Positions 47,560 to 57,600 of a DNA stretch of 64,000 nucleotides are shown here, in pieces. Both the position numbers and the translations under genes were made by a program. Positions within the stretch are counted from its first letter, which is position 1, and the number at the start of each line of letters is the position of its first letter. The DNA is from Synaphobranchus kaupii (lineage: Eukaryota; Chordata; Actinopteri; Anguilliformes; Synaphobranchidae): NCBI GenBank assembly GCA_029718625.1, contig CM056395.1:24892773-24956772 (forward strand), read 5' to 3'. The notes beneath the pieces were generated by a model. That model had not been told where the DNA came from. It saw nothing but the letters and a program-made list of their open reading frames with translations, and did no database searches.

Positions 47560-49848
47560 CAGGGTACATGTGGCACCGTATATATGTAATTTGCACAGTA
47601 CAATGTTTAGTGTTCATTCAATTCAATTCAATTCAATTTTATTTGTATAGCGCTTTTTACAGAGAACTGTCACAAAGACGCTGCACAGGGAAACAGAAGG
47701 AAAATTGAGCAAAAAACCAGGCCTTAGCCCCCAACCAGCGTAACGAGGTAAAAAAACTCCCCGGTAGGGGAGAAAAAACACTGAACAAGAAAAAAACTGG
47801 GAAGAAATCTCGGAAGGAGCCTGACTAGAGAGGGGGTGCCCATCCTTCGCTGGCCGGCCCGGTTTAAACTAAAGGTGGACTGAATGGTAATAGTCAATGC
47901 AATAATCAATTCAAAGGGGCGGGTGGTAATTAAACTCTAACATAAATTATTTGAATCCAGGAGGGATCAAATGTGCTCTATCAGACTAAAATGTACTCTA
48001 TTAATGTATTTAGGTTGATTTAACACTGAACAATTTACTGTGTGGCCACTCCAGATTCTGGAGCACTGTACGGAAAATACAATTTTTTCTAGGTTTGGGG
48101 TTGAGGAGTAGGCCTGTTTATGTCCTATCTCCTCTGTGACACATTGAGTGTGAACATTTACATACTATTCCCCAACATAATGTCATATAGTCAGATTGCT
48201 ATTCACTACACAAGAAAATCACATCCCTGTAAGACAATATACATATCTTATATACGTAATACATTCAGTTCTAGAGTATTAATAATTATTAAAAACAAAG
48301 AATGCCTGCATTAGATGCTTCATTATCTGTTACAAACACCTGCTTGATTTCACATTTTCATCTTTTGACATCATAACAATTACGGATATTAGACGATATT
48401 AGGGATATTTACATGGGCTAAAAAAAAGCCTGCCAATGTCCACCTGCAGAGCAGTGGCAAGAAAGGCATTCATTCATTTAAAAAAAACTTTTCAAGAATA
48501 ATTTCTGACTCCAATTATTCTGTTGTTTGGACATGCATTTGGACATTGCATCGCATGGATAAATAAACGCGGAAGTCCAAAGTCCCCTCCGGAGAAAAAA
48601 GAAGAAAACAAGGATAAGCGTATCCTCTCCTCTCCTTACCTGCATGTCTCGCTCCAGCTGTAGTAGGTGAAACCTGTGCCAGGTAACAAAACCAGGGCCC
48701 TCGTGCGAGAAGTCCACCCCTCCGAAACTTTGCTGCCCTGCTCCCAGGAATGTCTTGCTGACAGAGTAGTAGTGTGTCCACACAAAGAAGTTGTAGATAG
48801 TGATGTTCTCAAACTGCATGGTGTTGCCGTCTGGACCGAACACTTCTTCGTATCTCCTGGTGGCGATGACGAGGTCCGGGTGCACCGTACGTTTGGCCTG
48901 ATCCAGTGCGTTAATGAACGCTGCCTTTTCGGCGGCACTCATTTGCATCACGTTTCTCCTAACTGGGGAAAATGGAGGTGCGCAAGCGTTTCTTGAACAC
49001 AATCATTATTCCGCACGTTTAGATTGCGTTACGCAGAATAGGCCTACGTATACCTGGCGTTAGGTGATGTTCTCCCAGTGTAACATACTGGAATTTGTTA
49101 TTTTGACTACTATTTTCTGCAGTGGAGATGTATCATGCAATGGAAAAGGTTAGCCTATGTGAGTGACAGCAACTCCCTTGATGCTGCTTGAGAAGTTACA
49201 CTGGGGAATTCAAGCACCGTAGCTCCACTACATAGGCATATGCGGTGAAAATTAACCGCCTTTCCGTGTCCAAAATGCAACCCATTTTAAAACCAACCTG
49301 GTTCCCTGACAAACCACACTTTCCAAAAAAAAGTAACAATTAGCACATCAGCTTGATATTGATTAATACGGAAACTAATAATTGATCAGCCTTCCTACAT
49401 AAACTACATAATTTAAATAAATCTTTATGTTATTTATTTTGAAGAAATTCTATAAGCTTTTAGTGGGAACATGCAGTTTTCCAGTGGTCTTACCTACAGA
49501 AACCCGCAGGTCACAGTTAACTCCAGTAAATCCGTGCCTACACCGTCCGCAGTTGTAACCGGAGAAGTTTCCGTTACATTGACAAGTGCGATTGAAGAAC
49601 CTGAGGGGCCAGCGCTCACGGTCATCCCGGCCATCGTGGGGATACTGCGGGCCGTGGGGTCGTCTGTCTGCGCTGATTGATAGACATTGTCCCCTTCCTG
49701 TGCTGGATCCGCACTCGTCATTCGGTAGCCCTCTTGGTGACGGACAGCACTGACCACTTCGTAGCCCCTCCGGAGTTACACATTCTCTTGGAAACTGAGC
49801 GCGCACTAGTACTGCGCTAAAGGTAACCAGGAACCCATATTTCCACAT
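40521..49848 (-). CDS. tyrp1: tyrp1, tyrosinase-related protein 1
   Basis: Melanosomal type I membrane glycoprotein of the tyrosinase family, acting late in eumelanin synthesis and stabilising tyrosinase (known). Seven coding exons with matching phases give a complete 528-aa protein: 49494-49848, 48640-48962, 47203-47407, 43516-43683, 42485-42664, 41084-41230 and 40521-40729. Signal peptide 1-17, then [15 protein letters not shown]. Cys-rich EGF-like region about 18-113. Metal site A: H182, H205, H214 ([25 protein letters not shown]). Metal site B: H367, H371, H394 ([26 protein letters not shown]). Membrane segment about 467-489. The tail has the sorting signal E500...QPLL and ends QSVV. Each His sits exactly 10 below its human position. 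Exon count and phases match vertebrate TYRP1. Teleosts often keep tyrp1a and tyrp1b; I cannot tell which this is. Confidence 0.97.
41084..41230 (-). CDS. tyrp1: tyrp1 coding exon 6
   Basis: 147 nt, acceptor CTCTTCCAG, donor GGCCAA|GTGAGT. Encodes [20 protein letters not shown] then [19 protein letters not shown]. Confidence 0.96.
41253..41547. mobile_element. MITE copy a (GGGTGCGTCCCAATA ends)
   Basis: About 295 bp with inverted ends GGGTGCGCCCCCAATA and TATTGGGAGGCACCC; inner CCACTACCACCTCCTCTCCT. Lies 23 bp from the tyrp1 exon 6 acceptor. Confidence 0.8.
41602..41881. mobile_element. MITE copy b
   Basis: 280 bp with inverted ends GGGTGCGTCCCAATACTCT and AATATTGGGACGCACCC. Its 3' flank (GAGCCTCGTCCAAAGTTACA ... 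ATGGATGCTGTCATTCCCAC) repeats the flank of copy a, so element plus flank was duplicated in tandem. Confidence 0.85.
42485..42664 (-). CDS. tyrp1: tyrp1 coding exon 5: metal site B
   Basis: 180 nt, acceptor GTGTCCAG, donor CCCTG|GTAAGC. Carries [20 protein letters not shown] and [20 protein letters not shown]. Confidence 0.97.
42780..43140 (+). mobile_element. tRNA-Leu-like SINE
   Basis: Head GGGGTCTAAGGCGCAGACTT (A box), then ATCGGGGGTTCGATCCCCGG (B box with perfect GGTTCGATCCC). A body with GCCCCTGGGCGAGTTAGAAT follows, ending CAATTGTGAGAAAAATGGG and an A/T tail with (AAT)n. Lies in tyrp1 intron 4-5 in antisense orientation. The cloverleaf is incomplete, so this is not a functional tRNA gene. 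Confidence 0.85.
43237..43458 (+). repeat. Dispersed repeat, copy 5
   Basis: Contains GGGCCTTAATCTGAAAAACC, ACTTCAAGGGACATTCAACC, ACTTGTATTATGTCAGC and the terminal ACCTGGTCTCAGG. Its palindromic end is diverged (CACCTGCTGGGTAC). It stops about 58 bp from tyrp1 exon 4. Confidence 0.65.
43516..43683 (-). CDS. tyrp1: tyrp1 coding exon 4
   Basis: 168 nt, acceptor CCGTAG, donor CGAAG|GTGAGA. Encodes [20 protein letters not shown] then [19 protein letters not shown]. Confidence 0.96.
44122..44430. mobile_element. MITE copy c
   Basis: 309 bp with inverted ends GGGTGCGTCCCAATAATTG and AATATTGGGACGCACCC. Same family as 41253 and 41602; lies in the next tyrp1 intron. Confidence 0.85.
45200..45470 (-). 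mobile_element. LINE 3' end (Rex1/CR1-like), reverse orientation
   Basis: Minus strand ends GTTGTTGCTGGTGGCTACAA ... AATAAAAGTTATTCTATTC. The upstream frame contains [20 protein letters not shown], like the terminus of a reverse transcriptase ORF. The same tail occurs on the plus strand at 29495-29632. Confidence 0.7.
45774..46104. mobile_element. hAT-type MITE
   Basis: Ends CAGGGATGGGAAACTCC and GGAGTTGCCCATCCCTG. Flanking 8-mers CTCTACAG and GTCTACAG match at 7 of 8. Lies in tyrp1 intron 3-4. Confidence 0.85.
46378..46435. repeat. (AAT)n microsatellite
   Basis: Perfect AAT/ATA run of about 18 units in tyrp1 intron 3-4. Confidence 0.97.
46634..47200 (-). repeat. Minisatellite built from the tyrp1 exon 3 splice donor
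   Basis: Twelve units of 44 or 46 bp run up to the exon 3 donor. Read on the tyrp1 strand, each contains GGGACCGTCTGTAACAGTGA or a close variant. The real exon end reads GGGACCATCTGCAACA|GTGA. Every unit therefore repeats the exon's last 16 nt plus its GTGAGTG donor. Units differ by G/A changes and by AGAG versus AG. Plus-strand ORFs across the array are artefacts. Confidence 0.95.
47203..47407 (-). CDS. tyrp1: tyrp1 coding exon 3
   Basis: 205 nt, acceptor ATATGCAG, donor CAACA|GTGAGT. Encodes [19 protein letters not shown] ... [10 protein letters not shown]. Its last 16 nt and donor are the source of the minisatellite at 46634-47200. Confidence 0.97.
47417..47556. repeat. Two (AAT)n runs
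   Basis: Runs at 47417-47450 and 47528-47556 in tyrp1 intron 2-3. The first touches the exon 3 acceptor, leaving TATTATTATATGCAG as a weak pyrimidine tract. Confidence 0.95.
47605..47905 (-). mobile_element. Retroposon 3' end ending in (TTGAA)n, reverse orientation
   Basis: Plus strand (ATTCA)n then TTTTATTTGTATAGCGCTTT and a body with GGCCTTAGCCCCCAACCAGC and CTCCCCGGTAGGGGAG. This is the well-known fish retroposon tail TGTAAAAAGCGCTATACAAA read backwards. Confidence 0.75.
48640..48962 (-). CDS. tyrp1: tyrp1 coding exon 2: metal site A
   Basis: 323 nt, acceptor TTCCCCAG, donor ATGCAG|GTAAGG. Carries [28 protein letters not shown] and [20 protein letters not shown]. Confidence 0.97.
49494..49848 (-). 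CDS. tyrp1: tyrp1 coding exon 1: signal peptide and Cys-rich domain
   Basis: 355 nt, ends in phase 1 at GTAG|GTAAGA. Encodes [10 protein letters not shown]... to [10 protein letters not shown], with [20 protein letters not shown] and [18 protein letters not shown] (two N-glycosylation sequons). Confidence 0.96.
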
Positions 49849-49849
49849 G

Positions 49850-50150
49850 CTTACAAAAGAAAAAAATACAGATCTTAAATATTGCAGTTTCCCTATTTTA
49901 CATGAATAAGTAACAATGAGTATGTAGTTTTTCTTTTCTTTTTTAATCAATCGCTGATTGGTATAACGGTTATAATCAGCATTCGAGTAAAATCTGGATA
50001 AAAAAAAAAAAAAATTAACATGTTCAGTTATTATTTATAGGAAAATGAATACGAACACAACAGTATCAAAATAGAAAGTGTCATCTACCTTCTTTCATGA
50101 GAAGTTCTGCACTGTTCTGATACCCCTCGTCATAAAAAAAAACCCGAGTT
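49850..50150 (-). promoter_or_regulatory. tyrp1: Likely non-coding exon 1 and promoter of tyrp1
   Basis: A candidate donor AAAGAAG|GTAGAT ends an exon at 50089. A candidate acceptor TTTTGTAAG ends at 49850, one nt before the ATG. Vertebrate TYRP1 starts with a non-coding exon (known). Upstream on the minus strand is a TATA-like GGTATTTAAGCG (about 50152-50163), about 60-70 nt above the donor. The transcription start itself is inferred. Confidence 0.5.
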
Positions 50151-50168
50151 CGCTTAAATACCCCATAA

Positions 50169-50178
50169 ATGCATGACT
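50169..50178 (-). promoter_or_regulatory. tyrp1: M-box-like element upstream of tyrp1
   Basis: Minus strand AGTCATGCAT shares the first seven bases of the melanocyte M-box AGTCATGTGCT, bound by MITF in tyrosinase-family promoters (known). It lies just upstream of the TATA-like box. The core E-box is altered (CATGCA rather than CATGTG), so this is only a candidate. Confidence 0.35.
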
Positions 50179-50619
50179 GCCGGGATTTCACATCTCGTGA
50201 TCACATCACACTTCCTGCAGAAAGAAATAATCAGTTTTACCAACGAGAATTCGTGAACATCTATTTATACCATTAAAACGAAAAAATCTCGTGGAATTTG
50301 GATTGCAGTGTCTATATTTGTATATTTATAATCATTAGGGGAATAATAGGCTAAAACAGGTATGCGGCCCTATAATAGAAAACACAAATAGTTTCAATTG
50401 TTTCAGAACCTCCTAACATTCCTAATTGGTTTATCAACGTTATCTTTACAGGTTCATAAATCTCAGATTAATGAGTTTAAATATTTGATGAGATTGCCAA
50501 CCACCCCCCCCACACACACACACACATGTTGTGTAAAAGAAAAATTTCACAATCTTTTTGAAAATTCTTTAATTTCATATTTTATCAACATGCCAATTGA
50601 GGACAGGGCATAAATCAAA

Positions 50620-50815
50620 ATGAGTCAAACTCAAGTCCTGGAGGGCTGCAGTTGCTGCAGGGATTTGTGGTTTCCTTTCAATCATCAGCCAGTTCAGCTC
50701 TTGGGAACAAGGTGTGTGGATATGTTTTTAACTTAAATTAATCACTGGTGCTGAACGCGTCAAAAACCAGCAAACACCACAGCTTTCCAGGACTGGAATC
50801 TGACCCCATGGTATA
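50620..50815. mobile_element. Eroded hAT-type MITE
   Basis: AGTCAAACTCAAGTCCTGGA near the left and TTCCAGGACTGGAATCTGAC near the right are imperfect inverted ends. The body shares GGTTTCCTTTCAATCA with the element at 5564-5753. Confidence 0.6.
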
Positions 50816-51491
50816 AATGTAGGCGTAATCAATGGTACTATGGTACTTTTACATATTGTAGTTAAAAATATATCACTTTTACTGTTTTGTTTACACGTAG
50901 ACCTACAATACTAATTGTTATTCTTTTTTTGTGTGTTAACTTCCCTGAACTTCAGTAGTTCACAGGTGGACCCAGTAACAAATAATTATTCCCTTTTCCA
51001 CAATTCAGTATATTACATTTTACAGTGTGTGTGTGTGTGTGTGTACATGTATGGATGCAAATGTGTGTTTGTGTGTGGACGTGTAGATGTGTATGTTTGT
51101 GTGTGAGTGCATTTCTCTTTCAGTTCAGAGGTCAGAGTTGATGTATTTAGCTGAAAAATGAGGTAACTTAAATTATGTAAATAACTGCACAAAAAGCAAC
51201 ACGTGGATGTACACTGTTGTGAAGGCACGGACAACAGGAAACAGAACAACAATTAGACAATCTGATATAAGTACATAGGGACAAGCAAATGTGTATCTTG
51301 ACACCTTATATCAAAAAACAAACATTTAACAATGGACAATGCAACAGTTTTTTTCTTGCACAATGAATTAACTACAGTTGATTTAGCCGCGCAGCACAGA
51401 ATGATCTCACCTAACATGGACACTAACGCAGCAAGACAGTCACAAATACGGATTAGAAAAAGAAGGAGGAGAGAGCTAAAATGGAGGGCCT

Positions 51492-51624
51492 CTACAGAAC
51501 AGAAGTGCGCACATCATCTGTGGGTTCCTCGGGACTGGACTCTGCAGGGGGGTCTAGAGGGATGTCTGCCATTGTCTCCTCTTGTTGAAACTGTGACATA
51601 TCCAAAGATTCAGCGATATTGTTC
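51492..51624 (-). CDS. Gene 4 exon 6: C-terminal tail
   Basis: 133 nt, acceptor AATGTTTTCAG, stop TAG. The phase matches exon 5 exactly. Encodes NNIAESLDMSQFQQEETMAD, then IPLDPPAESSPEEPTDDVRT and SVL. Confidence 0.75.
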
Positions 51625-54600
51625 CTGAAAACATTGTAAAAAAAGAAGACAACTGCATCGGTAATTCAAACAGGTAATAGGGGTTATGTTAAAAGTATGA
51701 TTTCACATCTTGGGAGAGCAGGCCTTGATCTAAAAAGACACTATACTATCTTCAGAAGTAGGCTACATTCGTAAAACACATGTTAAAACAACCCATAATG
51801 TGTCTTTTTGTTCCCAACTGATGTGCTAAAAATAACACAACATGACAGGACATGAGTTGTTTTAACAAGCGTATGAGCAGATAGGCAACCTGTTTCAGCA
51901 ACAGTAAAACTCTTGGGGGGATGAGAAGTGGACCTGCAGGCACCTGCAGAAGCGAAACTCGTTGAGTCCCATGTAAAAGTTTATTATGCACTGCAAGTAG
52001 TAGGCTACTTTGTTGTGACATTACCGTTCACTTTAAAAAGTATGCTCCATTGATTATTATCAAAGAGGGTAGGCGGAGCAAGAGGTCCAACTTCGGGGCT
52101 GGAACGTCCCCACTTGGAACTTATTAGACGGACAACAGGCGCTCATTGAATGACTGGCGGTCAATAGAGTTTTTTCAAAACAGTTCCCTAAACGGATCAT
52201 TATCAGAAAGACGAAATCAAAAGTCTCCATTTTCTTTTTAGATTATATATGCCTAGGTTGTCAGGACCCAGTACTACTACTTACAATGGCTAAGCTAACT
52301 GAAAACACTACTACGCATACCTGATCACTTCCTATTGTGCAGAAAAAAAAATCCAATGGGAAAATCTTGTCATATATCTAAACTTTGTTATTATGCAGTA
52401 AATATGCTAATGAGCTCGAGGCTGCGCAGCACTGCCCCGCGCGTTGAGCTTTGGTGACGGTCTCGTGCACATCAGCCGGTTCGCTGGAGGCGAGTATTAA
52501 ATTAGGCTCCTGGTAGAGCTGCCAGGACGGAGAGATTAGAGTTGTTGGTGGGTCGGCTATGCTTCACAAATTTTGGATAAAATGGTTTGGAATCATTTTT
52601 GTGCCCATAGATTTAAATTCACGAGGGTTCTTGTATTAATTTTTTCATCTGTGAACCGGCCATGCGAATCGCGCTTACTCAAAAACGTTGTTTTGTTGTA
52701 CTCTCACCGTTGACAAACAGTCAAAACACGGCGTGGTATGACATAAGAGTGCTAACAAGCCGGAATTCAAAATATTATCAGCAAAATAATTTGAAAAGCT
52801 TTGAGCTAATGTACAGCTGTGAAACCATATCGCCAGTTTACTGAAATACGTTACCTGTTGAATTTAAATCGTGTCTCGGTGGTGACAACGTGCTCTTAGT
52901 TACTGAGTTCATTAAGATGCTTTGTTATTGTTCGAGGTCAACCTTCACATCTCAGGTTCGCCAGCTTTCTCTTTCTCAAGGTAATCCCACTGTCTGAATT
53001 ATAACTGAATAGTAGCTATTCAATACAGCCACCCTTAGATTCCGCCGTTAGTCTGTGTGCAATATGTCTTGACGTGTGGGGTGTCTTCAGAATCTCAACA
53101 CTGTTGACTACTACCAACTGGAGAACCACTCCCAATACTAAAATGGGAATGCACCATTTGAAGTGTTTTCAATATGCCGTGTACCACAGTTCAGTTATGT
53201 GTACAGTGTGCGCACAGTTGTTGAACGCTACCCAGAGGTAGCTAGGGGTTTGGTGATCCTCAACCTCAATAATGTGGGTTTGCATGTGATCCAGTCAATG
53301 AATCCAGAACTTGGAAACAAAGGTTTATCAATTGTATTAGTTCTTATGTCCTTTTGTGGACTTGTAAACATATACTCTGCCCTTTAAGGGGACATATAAT
53401 TTGTAACTGGCACTATTTTTTTTTTTAAAGAAAGAAAGAAAAGAAGTTACAGTGGTGTCATTTTTCACCCAGTTTTAGCAAGCTACTGTCCAACATTGCA
53501 AGTAGGTGGCTCTTGGATTCTCACCATATTGTGAACACGCGCATTTGAATTAAAATGCTTGTGGAACATTGCGGTGGGCCTGTCGCAAACAAATCGTGCA
53601 GAAGCTAAAATTTTAACGTGCAGTAGTAGCCTTCCATGGTAAAGACTGGGTCCATAATGGGTGGGCATTGCAAAACAAAAATAAATTTTCTTTCTGTTAT
53701 TTAATTGATTTATTAATATCCATAGCATATCTTCATGTCATGTATTCAATAATCAAGGAAATTGTAGTGATTAAAGAGGGAAGTCTTTCAATGAATGCAT
53801 ATTGATCTACACATGCCAGTGATTTGTCGATTGTTGTGACGGCGGGGCTTGTTTGCGATCACCAGGCCATTTTCATTAGTATCTGTGAACAGCAGCAAAT
53901 CCTTTTTTTTTTACTAACAAAACATTTTTTTATTGAGGTGCGTTTTGAAGTTGTTTGCATGAATTGTAAAATATGCTTGTTTGCAAATATACATGCATGC
54001 ATGTATGCATACGTTGTCACATGCAGGCAGGCATTTGGGCATGTGGCACAGAGCAAGGGTTTGCACATACTGTTGTGTTTGGTCCTCAGAAGCTGGACTG
54101 CTCTCGCTGGCCTCCTCAGCAGTGGTTTGAGCTGCTTCACAGTCTTCGGTCGCCTTTACTGGCACGGCCCCACTGAGAAAAAAACCGTTAAAAAACCGTT
54201 AATCGTTCATTTAAACTGAAGATTTAAAACCCACTACTGGAGTGATTTACTCCTGTGGTGGAATCCATAAAACAGCATGGCGTGGTGTGATTATTGAGTG
54301 GGCCAATGTTTTTTTAGATTCCCAATATCCTAAATACCCTTTAAAATTAGATTCTGTAATAATTTTTAAAAAAAAGTGTAAAACATGGCAGGTCTATAAT
54401 TCTGTTATGATTAAAAAATGTGCGTCCGTCTGATCAGTATCACCAACACAGTCTTTGTGCTTGCGTTTTTTTTTTCAGAACTGAGAAAATAAACGCCTAC
54501 CTGACTGTTTTCTTCCTGCACTTGAGGAAATAAACAATAATAACAATTGTTTCCAGAAAGAGAAACACAGCTGCAGAAATTGCGCCGATCTTCCAGGCTT

Positions 54601-57600
54601 CTAGACCCAAGGCGGCTCCCTCTGCAAAGCCAAATGAGGTAAATGGGAAAAGTGAAATGGGAGCGCCGTTATCAGTCCTCGCTCATATATTCCTACTGTA
54701 ACAGTGAATCATCCAGTTTGCATTACTGAGGGTAATATACAGGGGACAAATGTGTAAGTAGGATTTTAAGAACCATGGTATTGTGAGATGGTCTGCTGTT
54801 GGTCTACCGTCTACCGTTTCCATTCAAACTTTACTTCTGAGCTGTTCTTTTCGAGCGGGATGTCGTGACCGTACCGTCGGCAGTGGCTTCTACCGATTCG
54901 CCTTCTTCCACCATCTCCTCTTCCAAGAGGGGCGCGGAGGCTGTGGCCGGGATCACCTCTTCCTCCTCCACCACCTGTTCCTCCTTCTCCTCCATCTCCT
55001 CTTCCGCCTCCACGTCCTCGACGACGACGACGACATCGTCGAGAGTCGGCGCTTCCTCGGCGGGAACCGGGTTCAAGAGTTCATCTTTGGACGTGATGAT
55101 CTCGTTGAAGTCATTTGACTCCTGGACGTTCTCGCCGCCCACGTGGTTGGTCTCCTCCCGCGAGCTGGGGATGGCGGGGATGGCGGGACCTTGTGACTCT
55201 GCTGGCACGTAAGTATCAGCTGGCCCCGGAGTCAGGTCTGTGAAGGGGGGCAGGCATTTAGCAATCCCGCGAAAATTACACAGAGGCCTCCCTCTGCCTC
55301 TCCTGTGGCCTTGGGAATGAAGATAATGCACCCCCAAGACATACTGTATAATATGCCCACGACCCTAAATCCCAGTGCTGTTTCTGCTATTGGATGGGCC
55401 TGGGCTGGCTTAAGTAAGAGAGCGCCATGTTGCATATATAACAAACAAGCTGGTCAACACCTAGAACTGTTCAGCTGTTTACTACTATTAAATACGGAGA
55501 CTACGGCTAACCACATGATATAATATGCATGGAATGTTTGTATTCATATATTCTGCAATGAGGGATATTTTTGTATGGGAAAGAGAATTCTAATGAAAAT
55601 TAAAAAGCATACTTCCTGATTTTAAATATCCTACAGTGTTTGAATCTGAAATCCTGTTGGAGAGATGAACAGAGTTATTTTCTACAAGGCTCGCAGCTGG
55701 TTAATACCCAGGAGAATGGTCTTGCTCACTGAAGAGCATCACATGCTAGGCCGTGTGCTAATCTGTTACGTGAAGCAGAAAGGAGGGGAGAGAGATGTAA
55801 AGGTAGTAAAATCATGTTTGGAAATGTGAGCCGCGCCCTCACTGTTGGCCCGTCACATTCCTTCTCTCTAATTGCACCTAACGAGAAGGTCTTTGAAGCA
55901 CGATTTAAAGGGCCAGCATTGTTATTTTTAACGTCATACCAGTATGCTGCACAGGGAGGCCAGTATAATATGTGCTTCATGCCAATCTCAATATGAATAG
56001 GTGGACCATTCTCCAACTTTTTTTTTTTTTTTTTTTTTTTTTTCTCCATTCTCCAACTTTTATGCTCAATTGGAATAAAATGAAGATAGGTTCTTCTTGG
56101 TGATGGTGGATAATTGCTGTAGGTACTGTATATTCCTTAAAATATGTTCCACATATACAGTAGTTCTGTAATAAACTACAGTAGTTCTGTAATAAATTAA
56201 CCCAGTGGTGCTGTCAAATAGGACATGGTCTACAGGATACTTAAGGCAAGTTAAGGCCATACAACAGGGTTGGGGAACGTCACCCGAAAAGGTGGGTGCA
56301 GGTTTTTGTTTTAGCCCAGCACCAAGACACCTGATTCAACTACTTAACTAATCATGGTCTTCAATCAAGACCTTTGATAAGTAGAACCAGGTGTCTTAGT
56401 GCTGGGCCAAAAAAAAAACCTGCACCCACAGTGGCCCTTTTTGGATGAGGTTCCCCCACCCCTGCCATACAGTAATAGACTGATAATACTATTCATTCCC
56501 CAAAAACCTATTTATTATATAAATACAAAACCTGTATTTATATAATATTACATGAATGGAAATGTAGTTAATTGTACGGTCCAGTTACCTGGTTCTCCAG
56601 TCTCACTCGCCTGTGAGGCCCCGGTTTCATTACTGTCCACCAGCACCTCCTCTGCAGTCTCTACCACAGGCTCCGTTCCCTCCTCTACGGCCTCTCCCAC
56701 TGCAGCCTCCTCTCTGACCTCCTCCACCACCTCCTCTGCAGCCTCCACCACGGCCGGCTCCCCCTGGCCCACAGGCTCCGGCACGGCCTCCTCCTGAGCC
56801 GGCTCGGCTTCGGCGACCTCCGCCTCCTCCCCGACCGGCTGTGCCACCTCCTCCACCACCACCTCCTCCTCGGGAGCTGGCTCCTCGACAGCCGCGGCTT
56901 CCTCCGCGACCTCCAGTGCCACCTCCTGTCCGACCTCCCCGGCGGCTTCCGCTTCCTGCTCCGCCGGTTCCAGCGTTTCGGCGGCAGGTTCGGGAGCGGC
57001 CGCCTCCTCCGCCGCCTCCTCCTCGACGGCCTGCTCCACGGCCTCTCCGGCGTCCTGCACAACGTTTTGCACCTCGTTTTCCTGCTCGACCGCCGGCGCG
57101 CTCAACGTCAGCTCCTTAACCTCCGCCTCCTGTGCCGTGACCTCCGTCAGAGGCGGGATGGACTCTGGCGCCAGAGGTGTCTCCGAGGTAACCAGGACTG
57201 GCCAGTGTAACGGAGAGAGAGAGCGAAAATAATCAAATCACGATTGTTTCACTGCAGCTAAAAATGAGAGCTATTATACGCGATGTACGCATCATTCAGA
57301 AAATAACGGAACTTAATACCATATTGAAATTCCATTGTTTGCAGTAAATTGGACATTGTGCACAGATCCTGAAGTAGACTTAAATAGACACATTAAAGAA
57401 AAAAAAAACAGTATAATTCATGGTTTCCATGGAAACATGTACGTCTCAAAAACATCCCCCTGATTTTAACCTGAAAAGTAGAACCATAAGTACCTGTGAG
57501 ATGGTAATCCATTTCTCTTTCAAATATAATTTCCTTGGAAGCATTAAATAAAAATGTTTTAATCACATTCATCACCAAGATTGGATAAGAAATACAATAG

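Larger units (their letters stand above)
55238..56588 (-). other. Gene 4 intron 2
   Basis: Contains a poly-T run flanked by a direct repeat (56003-56060) and a hAT MITE (56265-56464). Otherwise nothing recognised. Confidence 0.75.

Noticed and set aside
48478..48640. Extension of the tyrp1 exon 2 reading frame to 48478 ([15 protein letters not shown]...)
   Set aside because: This is intron read-through past a good GTAAGG donor; tyrp1 homology stops exactly at the donor and resumes at 47407.
53163..53387. 74-codon plus-strand ORF with a hydrophobic end (LSIVLVLMSFCGLVNIYSAL)
   Set aside because: Lies in an intron of gene 4 on the opposite strand; no splice partners, promoter or recognised family. 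Probably chance, though a relic exon cannot be excluded.
53914..54070. Read-through extension of gene 4 exon 5 to a stop at 53914
   Set aside because: The extension contains His/Cys-rich repeats of ATGCATGC-type DNA, whereas the GTATGT donor at 54070 joins in phase to a convincing acidic terminal exon at 51492-51624.
56841..57119. Proline/arginine-rich plus-strand ORF, and an Arg-rich minus-strand ORF at 56685-57062
   Set aside because: Shadows of the GC-rich, Glu/Ala-coding exon 2 of gene 4 in other frames.
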